The notes under the pieces are model-generated. The model was given only the letters and a program-made list of their open reading frames with translations, was not told the DNA's origin and searched no databases. A DNA stretch of 64,000 bases from Panacagrimonas sp965216845 (GTDB taxonomy: Bacteria > Pseudomonadota > Gammaproteobacteria > Nevskiales > Nevskiaceae), in assembly GCA_965216845.1 (NCBI GenBank), contig OZ244200.1, positions 3,038,001-3,102,000 on the forward strand, in the 5' to 3' direction. This document shows positions 8,994 to 17,399 of this stretch, piece by piece. How positions within the stretch are numbered: the first letter of the stretch is position 1; each line of letters begins with the position of its first letter. The position numbers were made by a program, and so were the translations under genes.

Positions 8994-9572
8994 ATGTCGC
9001 AACTGATCCTGGCATCTGGCTCCCGTTTTCGCGCATCGCTGCTCGAACGCCTGCGCTTGCCGTTCGAACAAATCCCGACCGGCGTTGACGAACGTGTCCG
9101 CCCCGGAGAGATGGCGTCAGCGCTCGCAACGCGCCTGGCGCAGGCAAAAGCCGCAAGCCTGGCCGCGCAAAGGCCCGGGGCCTGGATTCTCGGGTCAGAC
9201 CAGACCGCCGCCTGCGGTACGCGGATTCTTGGCAAGCCCGGCACAGCCGAGAAGGCGATTGAGCAGCTCGGCTTCATGCAGGGGCATGAGGTGCAATTCT
9301 TCACCGCCGTATGCCTGCTGAACAAGGCGTCCGAAACCACGCTAAGCCATCTGGACCGGACCAGCGTCAAGCTTCGCGCACTCGGCGTTGGAGAAATTCG
9401 CCGCTACGTGGCCACCGAAGACGTACTGGATTGCGCCGGCAGCTTCCGTTGCGAAGGTTTGGGCATCAGCCTTTTCGAACAGATCAGCAGCAAAGACCCA
9501 ACCGCCTTGATTGGCCTGCCGCTGATCGAAACCAGCCGCCTGCTGCGATCAGCCGGCTTTACCCTGCCCTGA
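8994..9572 (+). CDS. Maf/YceF family nucleotide pyrophosphatase
   Basis: House-cleaning nucleoside triphosphate pyrophosphatase. The 192-residue protein has the Maf signature at the N-terminus (LILASGSRFRASLLERL), the WILGSDQTA and GKPG motifs, and the C-terminal GLPLIETSRLL segment. The genomic position beside yceD-rpmF matches E. coli yceF, whose product prefers 7-methyl-GTP, so that specificity is likely but inferred. It is divergent from yceD and convergent with the next gene (17-base gap). Confidence 0.92.
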   Translation: MSQLILASGSRFRASLLERLRLPFEQIPTGVDERVRPGEMASALATRLAQAKAASLAAQRPGAWILGSDQTAACGTRILGKPGTAEKAIEQLGFMQGHEVQFFTAVCLLNKASETTLSHLDRTSVKLRALGVGEIRRYVATEDVLDCAGSFRCEGLGISLFEQISSKDPTALIGLPLIETSRLLRSAGFTLP

Positions 9573-9589
9573 CACCACCTCCCCCGACC

Positions 9590-10402
9590 TCAGGCGATGA
9601 CAACGGCGTCGTAACCCTTTTCGCGCAACAACAGCGCGGCCAATCTGGGAGACAAGGCATCATCGCCGACGCAGAAATATCTGGCGCGCGGCAGGTTCCA
9701 CAGACGCGCCCGCAAGGTGAAGAAGGGCATGTTCATCGTGCCGGCACGCTGCCGTGCCTGCGCACGGCTTGGCAAACCCACATCGATCACGCGCCCGATG
9801 CCCTGGCCCACGGCTTGATCGGCTTGCGCCTGCGTGACGGTGACGGACAGGGGGTCGACCAGATACGCCATGAATTTCTCGGCCGGCAGGCGCATCAAGC
9901 GACCGTCGCTGAGCATTCGCACGGTTGTCTGGCGCTGGCTGCCGCTCAACAACGCGTCCTCACCGAAGAATTCTCCGGCGGCGACCCCGCCCACGCCCAG
10001 CGGCAATTCACCAATGCGTTCACGCAGGATCGTTGCGCAGCCCTCGACCATGACGAACACCGAGTGCGCCGCCTTGCCCTGCTGCAACACCGATTCTTCC
10101 GCCCGAACCCGCCGGAAGGTCATGGAATGCAATACCCCGCGCAAGCTGTCCGGCGGCAGATTGCGGAAGATGCGACTGCCCGAGAGCAGCGAATGCCACT
10201 CCTCCGGCCGCTCACCGTCCTCGGGCTCAAACTCCAACACCTCGGCGGTGGGAATTTCGGGTGCGAAAAGCTGCGCCCGATCCAGCACCCGACTGGAACC
10301 AAGGCTTGCGCTGGAACCCGCAGCAGGCGCCGCAAATGAGGCTTCTCCACCATTGGGTTTCTCGTGCAACGAGAACCCGGATTTTTCGAATGCCTGCATC
10401 AA
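9590..10402 (-). CDS. Cyclic nucleotide-binding domain protein with C-terminal rhodanese-like region
   Basis: The 270-residue protein has a disordered N-terminus of about 70 residues, then a cNMP-binding domain (about 75-180). The phosphate-binding cassette region reads AAGEFFGEDALLSGSQRQTTVRM, which fits a CAP/PKA-type fold. The last 70 residues look like a partial rhodanese domain: IDVGLPSRAQARQRAG, then YFCVGDDALSPRLAALLLREKGYD, where the Cys sits at the persulfide position. No helix-turn-helix is seen, so it is not a CRP-type activator itself. It probably senses cAMP/c-di-GMP-type signals or redox state. The upstream region holds two CRP-like sites. A start at the second Met (10399) is equally possible. 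Confidence 0.75.
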   Translation of the reverse strand: MMQAFEKSGFSLHEKPNGGEASFAAPAAGSSASLGSSRVLDRAQLFAPEIPTAEVLEFEPEDGERPEEWHSLLSGSRIFRNLPPDSLRGVLHSMTFRRVRAEESVLQQGKAAHSVFVMVEGCATILRERIGELPLGVGGVAAGEFFGEDALLSGSQRQTTVRMLSDGRLMRLPAEKFMAYLVDPLSVTVTQAQADQAVGQGIGRVIDVGLPSRAQARQRAGTMNMPFFTLRARLWNLPRARYFCVGDDALSPRLAALLLREKGYDAVVIA

Positions 10403-10485
10403 TTGCCTACCCGTATACCCCCAAGCCGATCGCGCCTGTCATGAAGAGACACAACATTAGCTTAGGGGCGACGAGCATGGAAATA

Positions 10486-10501
10486 CGTGACGCAGTTCAC
10501 A
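10486..10501. promoter_or_regulatory. CRP/Vfr-like site 1 upstream of the cNMP-binding gene
   Basis: The sequence CGTGACGCAGTTCACA matches the CRP consensus TGTGA-N6-TCACA at 9 of 10 positions. Its arm also pairs perfectly over 15 bases with the site at 10516-10531. It lies about 85 bases upstream of the minus-strand start at 10402. Confidence 0.55.
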
Positions 10502-10515
10502 GTTGACGCCCAATA

Positions 10516-10531
10516 TGTGAACTGCGTCACA
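10516..10531. promoter_or_regulatory. CRP/Vfr-like site 2 upstream of the cNMP-binding gene
   Basis: TGTGAACTGCGTCACA is a full match to TGTGA-N6-TCACA. Its centre is 30 bp from that of site 1, close to three helical turns, so two dimers could bind the same DNA face. The two sites are inverted copies of each other, so a long cruciform or hairpin with a 14-base loop is the alternative reading. Confidence 0.6.
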
Positions 10532-10606
10532 CTTTCGTCGACAGCCCTGCAGCCGGTGGGTGAGTTTGCGGTCGGTCTTGCGACTTTGATCGCGCCGGAT
10601 ACGAAC

Positions 10607-11272
10607 TCAATGTCCCAACCAGGCAGGCAGCTCGGCGACCGTTTCGATCAAGGCCATTGCCCCGCCTTGACGGATTCTTGCGCCGTCATGCGCGCCGCGA
10701 CTGACCCCCACCATCGGCATGCCCAGTTGCCTGGCCATCTGCGCGTCATAGTCGGTGTCGCCAACCATCAGCGCCTGTTCGGGGTGCAGCCTTGAACTGG
10801 CCAGCAGTTCGGCAAGCATCAACGGATCCGGTTTGGCTGCCGTTTCATCGGCAGTGCGGGAGCCGCACATCATTTGTTCGACCTCCGGTGACATGCGAAG
10901 CGCCTGATCCAGACTGCGGCGTGTTTTTCCGGTGGCGATGGCCAGTTGATAACCCGCCGACCGCAGACGCCGCAGTGCGCTGATCGCACCGGCGAACAGC
11001 GCCACATCCGGCTCCCCGGCGGCGGGCTTGCCACGCCGATATTCCATGATCCGCGCCAGCAATTGATCAATGTCAGCCTGTGGGTAAAGCTGACGCAGGC
11101 CTTGCCGAAAATCAATGCCGATCAGTTCCACGATTTGCTGATCGGTTCTGGACGGCAGATCCAGCGCGACAATCATGTCCTGCATGTGACGCACGATGGC
11201 GCCAGTGCTGTCGGCCAACGTGCCGTCCCAATCAAAAATCAGCAGCTGCAACTGCGGCAACCGTCCGCTCAT
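10607..11272 (-). CDS. HAD-superfamily hydrolase, phosphoglycolate phosphatase-like
   Basis: A 221-residue haloacid dehalogenase-type phosphatase. Motif I is DWDGTLADSTG (nucleophile Asp14 and acid Asp16), motif II is around IATGKTRR, and motif III/IV is PDPLMLAELL then VGDTDYDAQMARQLG. The alpha-helical cap lies between motifs I and II. The gene directly follows rluC on the same strand with a 4-base overlap, a pairing common in gammaproteobacteria, where this protein is annotated as a Gph-like phosphatase. The substrate cannot be told from sequence. Confidence 0.9.
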   Translation of the reverse strand: MSGRLPQLQLLIFDWDGTLADSTGAIVRHMQDMIVALDLPSRTDQQIVELIGIDFRQGLRQLYPQADIDQLLARIMEYRRGKPAAGEPDVALFAGAISALRRLRSAGYQLAIATGKTRRSLDQALRMSPEVEQMMCGSRTADETAAKPDPLMLAELLASSRLHPEQALMVGDTDYDAQMARQLGMPMVGVSRGAHDGARIRQGGAMALIETVAELPAWLGH

Positions 11273-12231
11273 GAGCCAGCAGCCCCCTGTTCCGCCAATT
11301 GCGCCAGCACGGCGTCCAACTCACCGGCCAGCGGCGCGTGCACCACCAACTCCGGAAATTGCGCGGCTTGCGGCAGGCGCAACAGATGTGCATGCAGGAA
11401 CATACGCCGCAAACCGATGGATCGCGCCCAATGCACACTTGCGCGATCCGCATACTTGTCGTCACCGGCCACCGGATGCCCGATGGATGCCGCGTGTACG
11501 CGAATCTGATGCGTGCGCCCGGAATGTATCCGCACCTGGCACAGTGTGGCGCCGGCAAAGCGCGTGTGGGCGTGGAATTCGGTCTTTGCGTCCTGACCGC
11601 TTTCGTCGTCAACCCGCATGATGCGTTCACCGCCGGCGACCGCCGTCTTGGTCAGTGCGCCGTCCACTTGGCGTATCTCGCCTTTCAGGCGCCCGCAGAG
11701 CAAGGTGAAATAGCGCTTGTCCGCCACTCTTGCCGCCAAGGCCTGATGCGCCCGCAACAGCGCGGCGCGGCTCTTGGCCAGCAACATCACGCCGCTGGTG
11801 TCACGATCCAGGCGGTGGCAGAGCTCGACAAACTCGAAACGGTTCCAGGCCTTGACCGCCTCGATCACGCCGTAGTCCAGGCCACTGCCGGCATGCACGG
11901 CGATGCCGGCCGGCTTGTTCAAGGCCAGGTAATGTGCATCTTCATGAATGATGGCCTCACGCAAGCGGTTCAGCACCGCGTCCGGCGGGCGCGCTTTCTC
12001 GCCTGGCCCCGACACACGCACCGGTGGCACGCGAACCTCATCACCCAAGGCCAGTTTGCGCTGTGGCTTGACCCGACCACCATTGATTCTGACCTGCCCC
12101 GAGCGCAGCAATCGGTAAACGTGTGACCTGGGCACGCCGCTCAGGGTCCGCATCAGGAAATTGTCGATGCGCTGACCGGCTTCGCCCTCGCCGGCGCGCA
12201 AGTATCGGACTTGTTGATTGGCTTGTGGCAA
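11269..12231 (-). CDS. rluC: 23S rRNA pseudouridine synthase RluC
   Basis: Makes pseudouridines in 23S rRNA. An N-terminal S4 RNA-binding domain (GQRIDNFLMRTLSGVPRSHVYRLLRSGQVRING) precedes the RluA-type catalytic domain with HRLDRDTSGVMLLAKS, where the Asp after HRL is the catalytic residue, and GRTHQIRVH. I chose the TTG at 12231, preceded by GGAG about 10 bases upstream, because it gives 320 residues, the normal RluC size. The in-frame ATG at 12393 would add 54 residues unlike the family and would cover much of the rne leader. Divergent from rne, as in enterics and pseudomonads. Confidence 0.9.
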   Translation of the reverse strand: MPQANQQVRYLRAGEGEAGQRIDNFLMRTLSGVPRSHVYRLLRSGQVRINGGRVKPQRKLALGDEVRVPPVRVSGPGEKARPPDAVLNRLREAIIHEDAHYLALNKPAGIAVHAGSGLDYGVIEAVKAWNRFEFVELCHRLDRDTSGVMLLAKSRAALLRAHQALAARVADKRYFTLLCGRLKGEIRQVDGALTKTAVAGGERIMRVDDESGQDAKTEFHAHTRFAGATLCQVRIHSGRTHQIRVHAASIGHPVAGDDKYADRASVHWARSIGLRRMFLHAHLLRLPQAAQFPELVVHAPLAGELDAVLAQLAEQGAAGS

Positions 12232-12530
12232 AATGGCATTACTCCGTGATTCCAGGTGGCATTCCCGGAGCCCGAAATCTGACCGCACGGCATGCGCCGT
12301 CGGTGACGAGGGATCGAACGGTCGTGCGTTGGCGAACACCGCCAAGAGCTTAGCCTTGTTTCGTTCCCGATGTGTTGTCCAGCCAAAGATCAAATCACAA
12401 AGCTGGGACAGATGTTTCCCATTAGCCTACAGGCTCCCGCATCGCAGAACCCGAATCAATCCAATGAACCTGCGCCTGCCAGATAACGCATTCGCGTGGC
12501 TGCGGTTGAGCCTTTTCAGAGACCGCATTC
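12232..12530. other. rluC-rne intergenic region / rne leader
   Basis: About 300 bases separate the likely rluC start from the rne ATG. No protein gene is supported here. Long untranslated rne leaders are known to mediate RNase E autoregulation in E. coli, and the divergent rluC-rne arrangement is the same. A bulged hairpin close to rne is listed separately. Confidence 0.5.
12473..12504 (+). promoter_or_regulatory. Candidate RNase E autoregulatory hairpin in the rne leader
   Basis: A bulged stem can be drawn: CGC pairs with GCG, GCC with GGC, and ACGC with GCGT, around an ATTC loop. A five-base AGATA bulge lies on the 5' side. It ends 26 bases before the rne start. Position and shape recall the conserved rne5 hairpin of enterics; the equivalence is inferred. 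Confidence 0.4.
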
Positions 12531-15392
12531 ATGAAACGCATTTTGATCAACGCCACGCAGCGCGAAGAACTGCGCGTGGCCATCGTAGACGGCCAGAAGC
12601 TGCATGACCTCGATATCGAGATCGCTGGACGAGAACAAAAGAAATCAAACATTTACAAGGGCAAGATCACTCGTATCGAGCCCAGTCTGGAAGCCTGCTT
12701 TGTTGAGTACGGCAGTCAGCGGCACGGCTTTCTGCCGCTGAAGGAAATCGCCAAGTCCTACTATCGTCAGCCCTCAGGCTCGATCCGTGAAGTTCTGGCC
12801 GAAGGCATGGAGCTGATCGTCCAGGTTGAAAAAGAAGAGCGCGGCAACAAGGGCGCGGCGCTGACAACCTACATCTCGCTGGCCGGACGCTATCTGGTCC
12901 TGATGCCCAACAACCCACGCGCCGGCGGCGTCTCGCGGCGCGCCGAGGGCGACGAACGGCAGGAAGCCAAGGCCGCGCTGGAGTCGATGAAACTACCGCA
13001 AGGCATGGGCGTGATCGTGCGTTCCAACGGCGTCGGCCGCAACGCCGAGGAGTTGCAATGGGATGCCGACTATCTGGCCGATATCTGGCGCGCGATTGAA
13101 AAAGCCGCTGAAGACAAACCCGCACCGTTTCTGATCTATCAGGAAAACAACATCATCTTGCGCGCCTTGCGTGACTATCTGCGGCCGGATATCGGCGAGG
13201 TGGTGATCGACCACGAGCAGATTTTCGCCGAAGCCCGGCGTCACCTTGAACTGGTGATGCCGCAAAGCCTGAAGCTGCTCAAGCTGCACCAGGACGATAC
13301 GCCGCTGTTCTCGCGCTTCCAGATCGAATCCCAGATCGAACTGGCGCATGAGCGCACCATTCGCCTGCCGTCGGGTGGCTCGATTGTTATCGATCGCACC
13401 GAAGCGCTGACCTCCATCGACATCAACAGCGCCAAATCCACCGGCGGCGGCAGCATCGAAGACACCGCGCTCAATACCAACCTGGAAGCCGCCGATGAAA
13501 TCGCGCGCCAGCTACGCCTGCGTGATCTCGGCGGCCTGGTGGTGATCGATTTCATCGACATGAACGCCAGCAAAAACCAGAAAGAGGTGGAGAAGCGTCT
13601 GGAGAAAGCCTGCGAGATCGATCGTGCGCGCATTCAGGTCGGGCGCATTTCGCGCTTTGGCCTGCTGGAAATGTCGCGCCAACGGCTGCGCCCCACGCTG
13701 GCCGAACACACGCAACTGAGCTGTCCGCGCTGCAGCGGACAAGGTCATATCCGCAGCGTCGAATCCATTTCACTGTCCGTGCTGCGCTTGATTGAAGAAG
13801 AAGCGATGAAAGACCGCACCGGTCGCGTCATCGTGCAGGTGCCGCTGGATGTCGGCACCTTCCTGCTCAACGAAAAACGTATCGACGTGCGGGAAATCGA
13901 ATCGCGCTGCCGCGTGACCGTGGCGGTGATTCCCAACGCGACGTTGCAGTCGCCGCACTTCGAAATTCGGCGCGTGCGTGGCGATCAGCTGCAGCAGGAC
14001 GACAACGCCGCCTGGAGTCATTTGCTGGCGCAGAACTTTGACGCCGACGCGATTGAACAAATGGCGGAATCGCGGCCCGCGGCCCGCAGCGAAGCCGCCG
14101 CCGTCAAGCAAATCACGCCGTCGGCTCCGGCTCCGCAGCCGATCGCGCCCGCACCGGCCATGAAAACGACCGAGGGCGAATCATTCTGGAGCAAACTGCT
14201 CAAGCTGTTGGGCGTTGGCCCCAAACCGCCGCCCAAACCCAAGAAAGCGCCGCCCAGAAACCGTCGCACCGCGCCGAACAAGGAGGATTCCAAGCGGCGC
14301 GCCGACGCCAGCAAGTCACGCAGCAACAACGCGCAACGTGGACAGAACCAGCGTCGCGGCGAGCGTTCCCAAGCGGCGCAAAACAAGAACCAGCCGAAAA
14401 AGGACAACACCGCCAGCAGCGCCAAAAACAGCGGTGCACGCAACGCCGGCGCGGAGTCCAGCAACAACAACACCAAGAGCGGCGGCAACAACGGCAACAA
14501 CGAAGGGCGTCGCAGCCGCCGTGGGCGCCGTGGGCGCGGACGCGGTGAACGGCAAGGCGAGCGCGCGGCATCCGTCAACCGCGACAACCTGCCGCCTGAC
14601 CTTGCCGCTGCATTGATGCAGACACCGGAGCAGGCACAAACAAAGCAACCCAAGGCCGCCAGTGCCTCGCCGCAAGCGGTGCCGGCGCCAAGCACCGAAA
14701 AAACCGAGCAACCCAAGCCGGATACGCCCACACCGACCTCCGGCGCTGCGGAACATTCGACGCCGGTCGAAACCGTGGCGGCGGTTCACGACCCCATCGC
14801 GGACGCAGAAACAAGCCCGGTAGCAGAGGCCGTCAAACCCGAGCCCGCGCCTGTCTCGCCGGTTCAGTGCACCCAGAGCGCACCTCCTGAAACCACGCCG
14901 CCTGAAATCGAGCCACAAGCGGACGAAGCAGAAGCGCCAGCACAAAACGCAGGAATCACCAGCCCGAACAGCCTGTCCAGCACCGGCGGCGGTCCGTTCG
15001 AGAACGTGGAAACCCGTTTCCCGGCGCCACCGCCGAGCATCAGCGCCGAACCGCAAACCATCGCCACGGCCGAGCCGACCGAAGCACCAGGCCTGCAAGC
15101 CGACGTGCACACCGAGTCAGCACCTGTGGAACCACCCCAACAAGATGCGGAAACATCCGCGCCAGCGCCCGAACCCGAGCCGGTGGAACTTGAGGTGGAA
15201 GCGGTGACCGAAGAACCCGCGGCGACCACCGAGGAATCCCGCACGGCGCCATCAGCCGACGAGGCCGTGGAAGCAATCACGCAAACTGAGGACGAAACGC
15301 CAGCCGAGTCGCCAAGCAGCGAACCGGCATCGCCCTTCGTTCAGGTAGAAACCCGCTTCCCGGCGTCCGGCTCAACCCAAACCCGCAACTGA
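12531..15392 (+). CDS. rne: Ribonuclease E
   Basis: Essential endoribonuclease for mRNA decay and rRNA/tRNA processing, scaffold of the degradosome. The 953-residue protein has the catalytic half intact: MKRILINATQ start, S1 RNA-binding domain (about 35-120), the DNase I-like site with Asp297 (LTSIDINSAKS) and Asp340 (VVIDFIDM), and the zinc-link C398-x2-C401 (CPRCSGQG). After about residue 540 it becomes low complexity, first Lys/Arg/Asn/Gln-rich with an RRGRRGRGRGE patch, then Pro/Glu/Ala-rich, as in proteobacterial scaffolding domains. A repeated motif, ETRFPA, occurs near 830 and at the C-terminus. It is convergent with kdsB, 13 bases apart. Confidence 0.97.
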   Translation: MKRILINATQREELRVAIVDGQKLHDLDIEIAGREQKKSNIYKGKITRIEPSLEACFVEYGSQRHGFLPLKEIAKSYYRQPSGSIREVLAEGMELIVQVEKEERGNKGAALTTYISLAGRYLVLMPNNPRAGGVSRRAEGDERQEAKAALESMKLPQGMGVIVRSNGVGRNAEELQWDADYLADIWRAIEKAAEDKPAPFLIYQENNIILRALRDYLRPDIGEVVIDHEQIFAEARRHLELVMPQSLKLLKLHQDDTPLFSRFQIESQIELAHERTIRLPSGGSIVIDRTEALTSIDINSAKSTGGGSIEDTALNTNLEAADEIARQLRLRDLGGLVVIDFIDMNASKNQKEVEKRLEKACEIDRARIQVGRISRFGLLEMSRQRLRPTLAEHTQLSCPRCSGQGHIRSVESISLSVLRLIEEEAMKDRTGRVIVQVPLDVGTFLLNEKRIDVREIESRCRVTVAVIPNATLQSPHFEIRRVRGDQLQQDDNAAWSHLLAQNFDADAIEQMAESRPAARSEAAAVKQITPSAPAPQPIAPAPAMKTTEGESFWSKLLKLLGVGPKPPPKPKKAPPRNRRTAPNKEDSKRRADASKSRSNNAQRGQNQRRGERSQAAQNKNQPKKDNTASSAKNSGARNAGAESSNNNTKSGGNNGNNEGRRSRRGRRGRGRGERQGERAASVNRDNLPPDLAAALMQTPEQAQTKQPKAASASPQAVPAPSTEKTEQPKPDTPTPTSGAAEHSTPVETVAAVHDPIADAETSPVAEAVKPEPAPVSPVQCTQSAPPETTPPEIEPQADEAEAPAQNAGITSPNSLSSTGGGPFENVETRFPAPPPSISAEPQTIATAEPTEAPGLQADVHTESAPVEPPQQDAETSAPAPEPEPVELEVEAVTEEPAATTEESRTAPSADEAVEAITQTEDETPAESPSSEPASPFVQVETRFPASGSTQTRN

Positions 15393-15405
15393 ATACCAGG
15401 ACAGA

Positions 15406-16173
15406 TCATGGGGTGCGGGCACGGAGTACGTCCGCCACCGCCAGTAAATCAGCTTCGGTATCAACACCGGGTGGCGGCGCCTGCCCGGTGATCCCGACCT
15501 TGATGCGAAAACCATTGGACAGCGCGCGTAGCTGCTCCAGAGCTTCGCACTGCTCGACCGATGCCGCCGGCAAGCCGCTGAAGCGACGCAAACTGCCAAC
15601 GCGATAGGCATAAAGCCCGATGTGGCGATACGCCAGGCCGGCGGGGAAATGATCAGCGTCGGAGTCACCACGGGCGTCACGCTGCCACGGGATCGGCGCG
15701 CGTGAAAAATAAAGCGCGAACTGTTCTGCGTCCATCACCAGCTTGACCACATTCGGATCCAGCCACTGCCGGGCGGATTCGATTTGGTGACCCAGCGTCG
15801 CCAGATCCGCGCGTGGGTCCTGCGCCAGCAGTGACGCCGCCTGCTGCACCAATGCAGCCGGCATCAAGGGCTCATCACCCTGAAGGTTGACCACGATGCT
15901 GTCATCCCCCCAAGCGGCCTTTCTGGCGACCTCATTCACCCGGTCCGTGCCCGACTGGTGCGCCGGATCGGTCATCATCGCCTGCGCACCAAAGCCGTTG
16001 ACGACGGACAGCACGCGCTCATCATCACAAGCCACGACAACCTGATCCGCGCCGGCGCCCTTCGCCGCCTGCCACACGTATTGAATCAATGGCTTGCCGG
16101 CAATCTGCCGCAACACCTTCTGCGGCAAGCGGGTGGATGCCAAGCGCGCCGGAATGACGACCTTGAATTTCAA
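15406..16173 (-). CDS. kdsB: 3-deoxy-manno-octulosonate cytidylyltransferase
   Basis: Activates Kdo as CMP-Kdo for lipopolysaccharide inner-core synthesis. The 255-residue protein has the nucleotidyltransferase signature KVVIPARLASTRLPQKVL, the VVACDDERV and MTDPAHQSGTDRVNEV motifs, VNLQGDEPLMP, and the C-terminal GVDTEADLLAV segment. It forms part of msbA-lpxK-ycaR-kdsB, the same order as in E. coli without ycaQ. Length and motifs are complete. Confidence 0.96.
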   Translation of the reverse strand: MKFKVVIPARLASTRLPQKVLRQIAGKPLIQYVWQAAKGAGADQVVVACDDERVLSVVNGFGAQAMMTDPAHQSGTDRVNEVARKAAWGDDSIVVNLQGDEPLMPAALVQQAASLLAQDPRADLATLGHQIESARQWLDPNVVKLVMDAEQFALYFSRAPIPWQRDARGDSDADHFPAGLAYRHIGLYAYRVGSLRRFSGLPAASVEQCEALEQLRALSNGFRIKVGITGQAPPPGVDTEADLLAVADVLRARTP

Positions 16174-16202
16174 GGCGACGCTCCCTTTCGCTCCATTTTC
16201 GT

Positions 16203-16391
16203 TTATTTGATCTCTTCTTCGCTTAACAGCCTGGCTTCGTCTTCCAGCATCACCGGAACACCATCACGCACCGGGTAGGCCAGACGCGCGGCCGGGGACC
16301 ATAACTCCTGCTTGTCCGCATGCCACTCCAGCGGCGCGCCAGTCACCGGGCACACCAAGATATCCAACAGACGCTGATCAACAACCGGCAC
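16203..16391 (-). CDS. ycaR: Trm112/YcaR family small protein
   Basis: A 62-residue protein with the DILVCPVTGAPLEW segment and the AYPVRDGVPVMLEDEAR C-terminal motif of the UPF0434/Trm112-like family. Only one Cys of the usual metal knuckle is present. It lies between lpxK and kdsB, its standard place in gammaproteobacteria. The role in bacteria is not established. Confidence 0.93.
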   Translation of the reverse strand: MPVVDQRLLDILVCPVTGAPLEWHADKQELWSPAARLAYPVRDGVPVMLEDEARLLSEEEIK

Positions 16392-16397
16392 CTTCGC

Positions 16398-17399
16398 TCA
16401 TCCTTTTTGACGCAGTGGTTCGATTAATTCTCGCACACGACGCTCGGCGGACGGGTCCAGTGCAATCTCCAATGGAACGGCGTGTAAGCGATTCAGGTCG
16501 AAGCCCGCGCATTTGACCGCATCCTTTTCCGTCATCAGCACCGGAAGGGCATCGTCAAAGCGCAGATCAGACTCGGAAAATCGGTGATGATCGGCGAAAG
16601 CGTGCTCGATCAGCTCAATTCCAAACGCACGCAAGGCGTCGAAAAATGCCGCTGGCTTTCCGATGCCGGCGACCGCATGCACCCGTTGGCCTGACAAGTC
16701 TGAAAGATCGGATTTGGTTTGATCCACCAGATGAATCGCGTGCTGAATCCGTCGCTGATATCGAATCTGATGCGGATGGTGATGTGTAAACCCGTCGCCG
16801 TTGATGGCCAACAAAGCCACCTCGTCGAGCCGCGATCTCGGCTCACGCAGCGGGCCAGCCGGCAACAGGGCGCCATTGCCCAATCCACGCGCGCCATCCA
16901 CCACGCAAATTTCCACATCGCGCGCTAAGCGATAGTGCTGCAAGCCATCATCAGAAATGATTAGATCGACTTCAGGTTTCGCGGCGAGCAATGCTCTGGC
17001 CGCCGCCAGCCGATCGGGCGAAACAAAGACGGGGGCCCCGGTTCGCTGCGCAACCAAGGTTGGCTCATCACCGGCAAGCTCGGCGCTGGTTTGTGCACCG
17101 ACGAACAGCGGGTAATGATCAGCCTTGCCGCCGTATCCGCGCGCAATGACGCCGGGCTGAAATCCCCAAGCGCGCAAGCGTTCGATCAAGTAAATCACCA
17201 GCGGCGTCTTTCCAGTGCCGCCCACGCTGATATTTCCAACCACCACAACAGGTACGGGAAGCGGCTGCGGGCTCGCGCTGAGTTGCCGACGGCGGCGACG
17301 GCTGATCCACCCGTACAAGGCCGACAAGGGCCGCAAGGCAAGCGGAGCGGATGCGCCATACCAGCGGCGCTCCATCCACTCACGCAAGCCGTCCATCAA
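16398..17399 (-). CDS. lpxK: Tetraacyldisaccharide 4'-kinase
   Basis: Phosphorylates the 4' position of the lipid A disaccharide at the inner membrane. The 333-residue protein has an N-terminal amphipathic/hydrophobic segment and a Walker A motif GNISVGGTGKTPLV near residue 56. It also shows the downstream VIARGYGG, DEPTLVAQRTGAPVFV and LIISDDGLQHYRLARD signatures, the latter carrying the catalytic Asp region. Its start overlaps the msbA stop by four bases, indicating translational coupling. Confidence 0.96.
   Translation of the reverse strand: MMDGLREWMERRWYGASAPLALRPLSALYGWISRRRRRQLSASPQPLPVPVVVVGNISVGGTGKTPLVIYLIERLRAWGFQPGVIARGYGGKADHYPLFVGAQTSAELAGDEPTLVAQRTGAPVFVSPDRLAAARALLAAKPEVDLIISDDGLQHYRLARDVEICVVDGARGLGNGALLPAGPLREPRSRLDEVALLAINGDGFTHHHPHQIRYQRRIQHAIHLVDQTKSDLSDLSGQRVHAVAGIGKPAAFFDALRAFGIELIEHAFADHHRFSESDLRFDDALPVLMTEKDAVKCAGFDLNRLHAVPLEIALDPSAERRVRELIEPLRQKG

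Noticed and set aside
10487..10530. Rho-independent terminator for the HAD gene
   Set aside because: The inverted repeat has a long loop and no T-run, and each arm is itself a CRP-like palindrome, so regulatory sites are the better reading.
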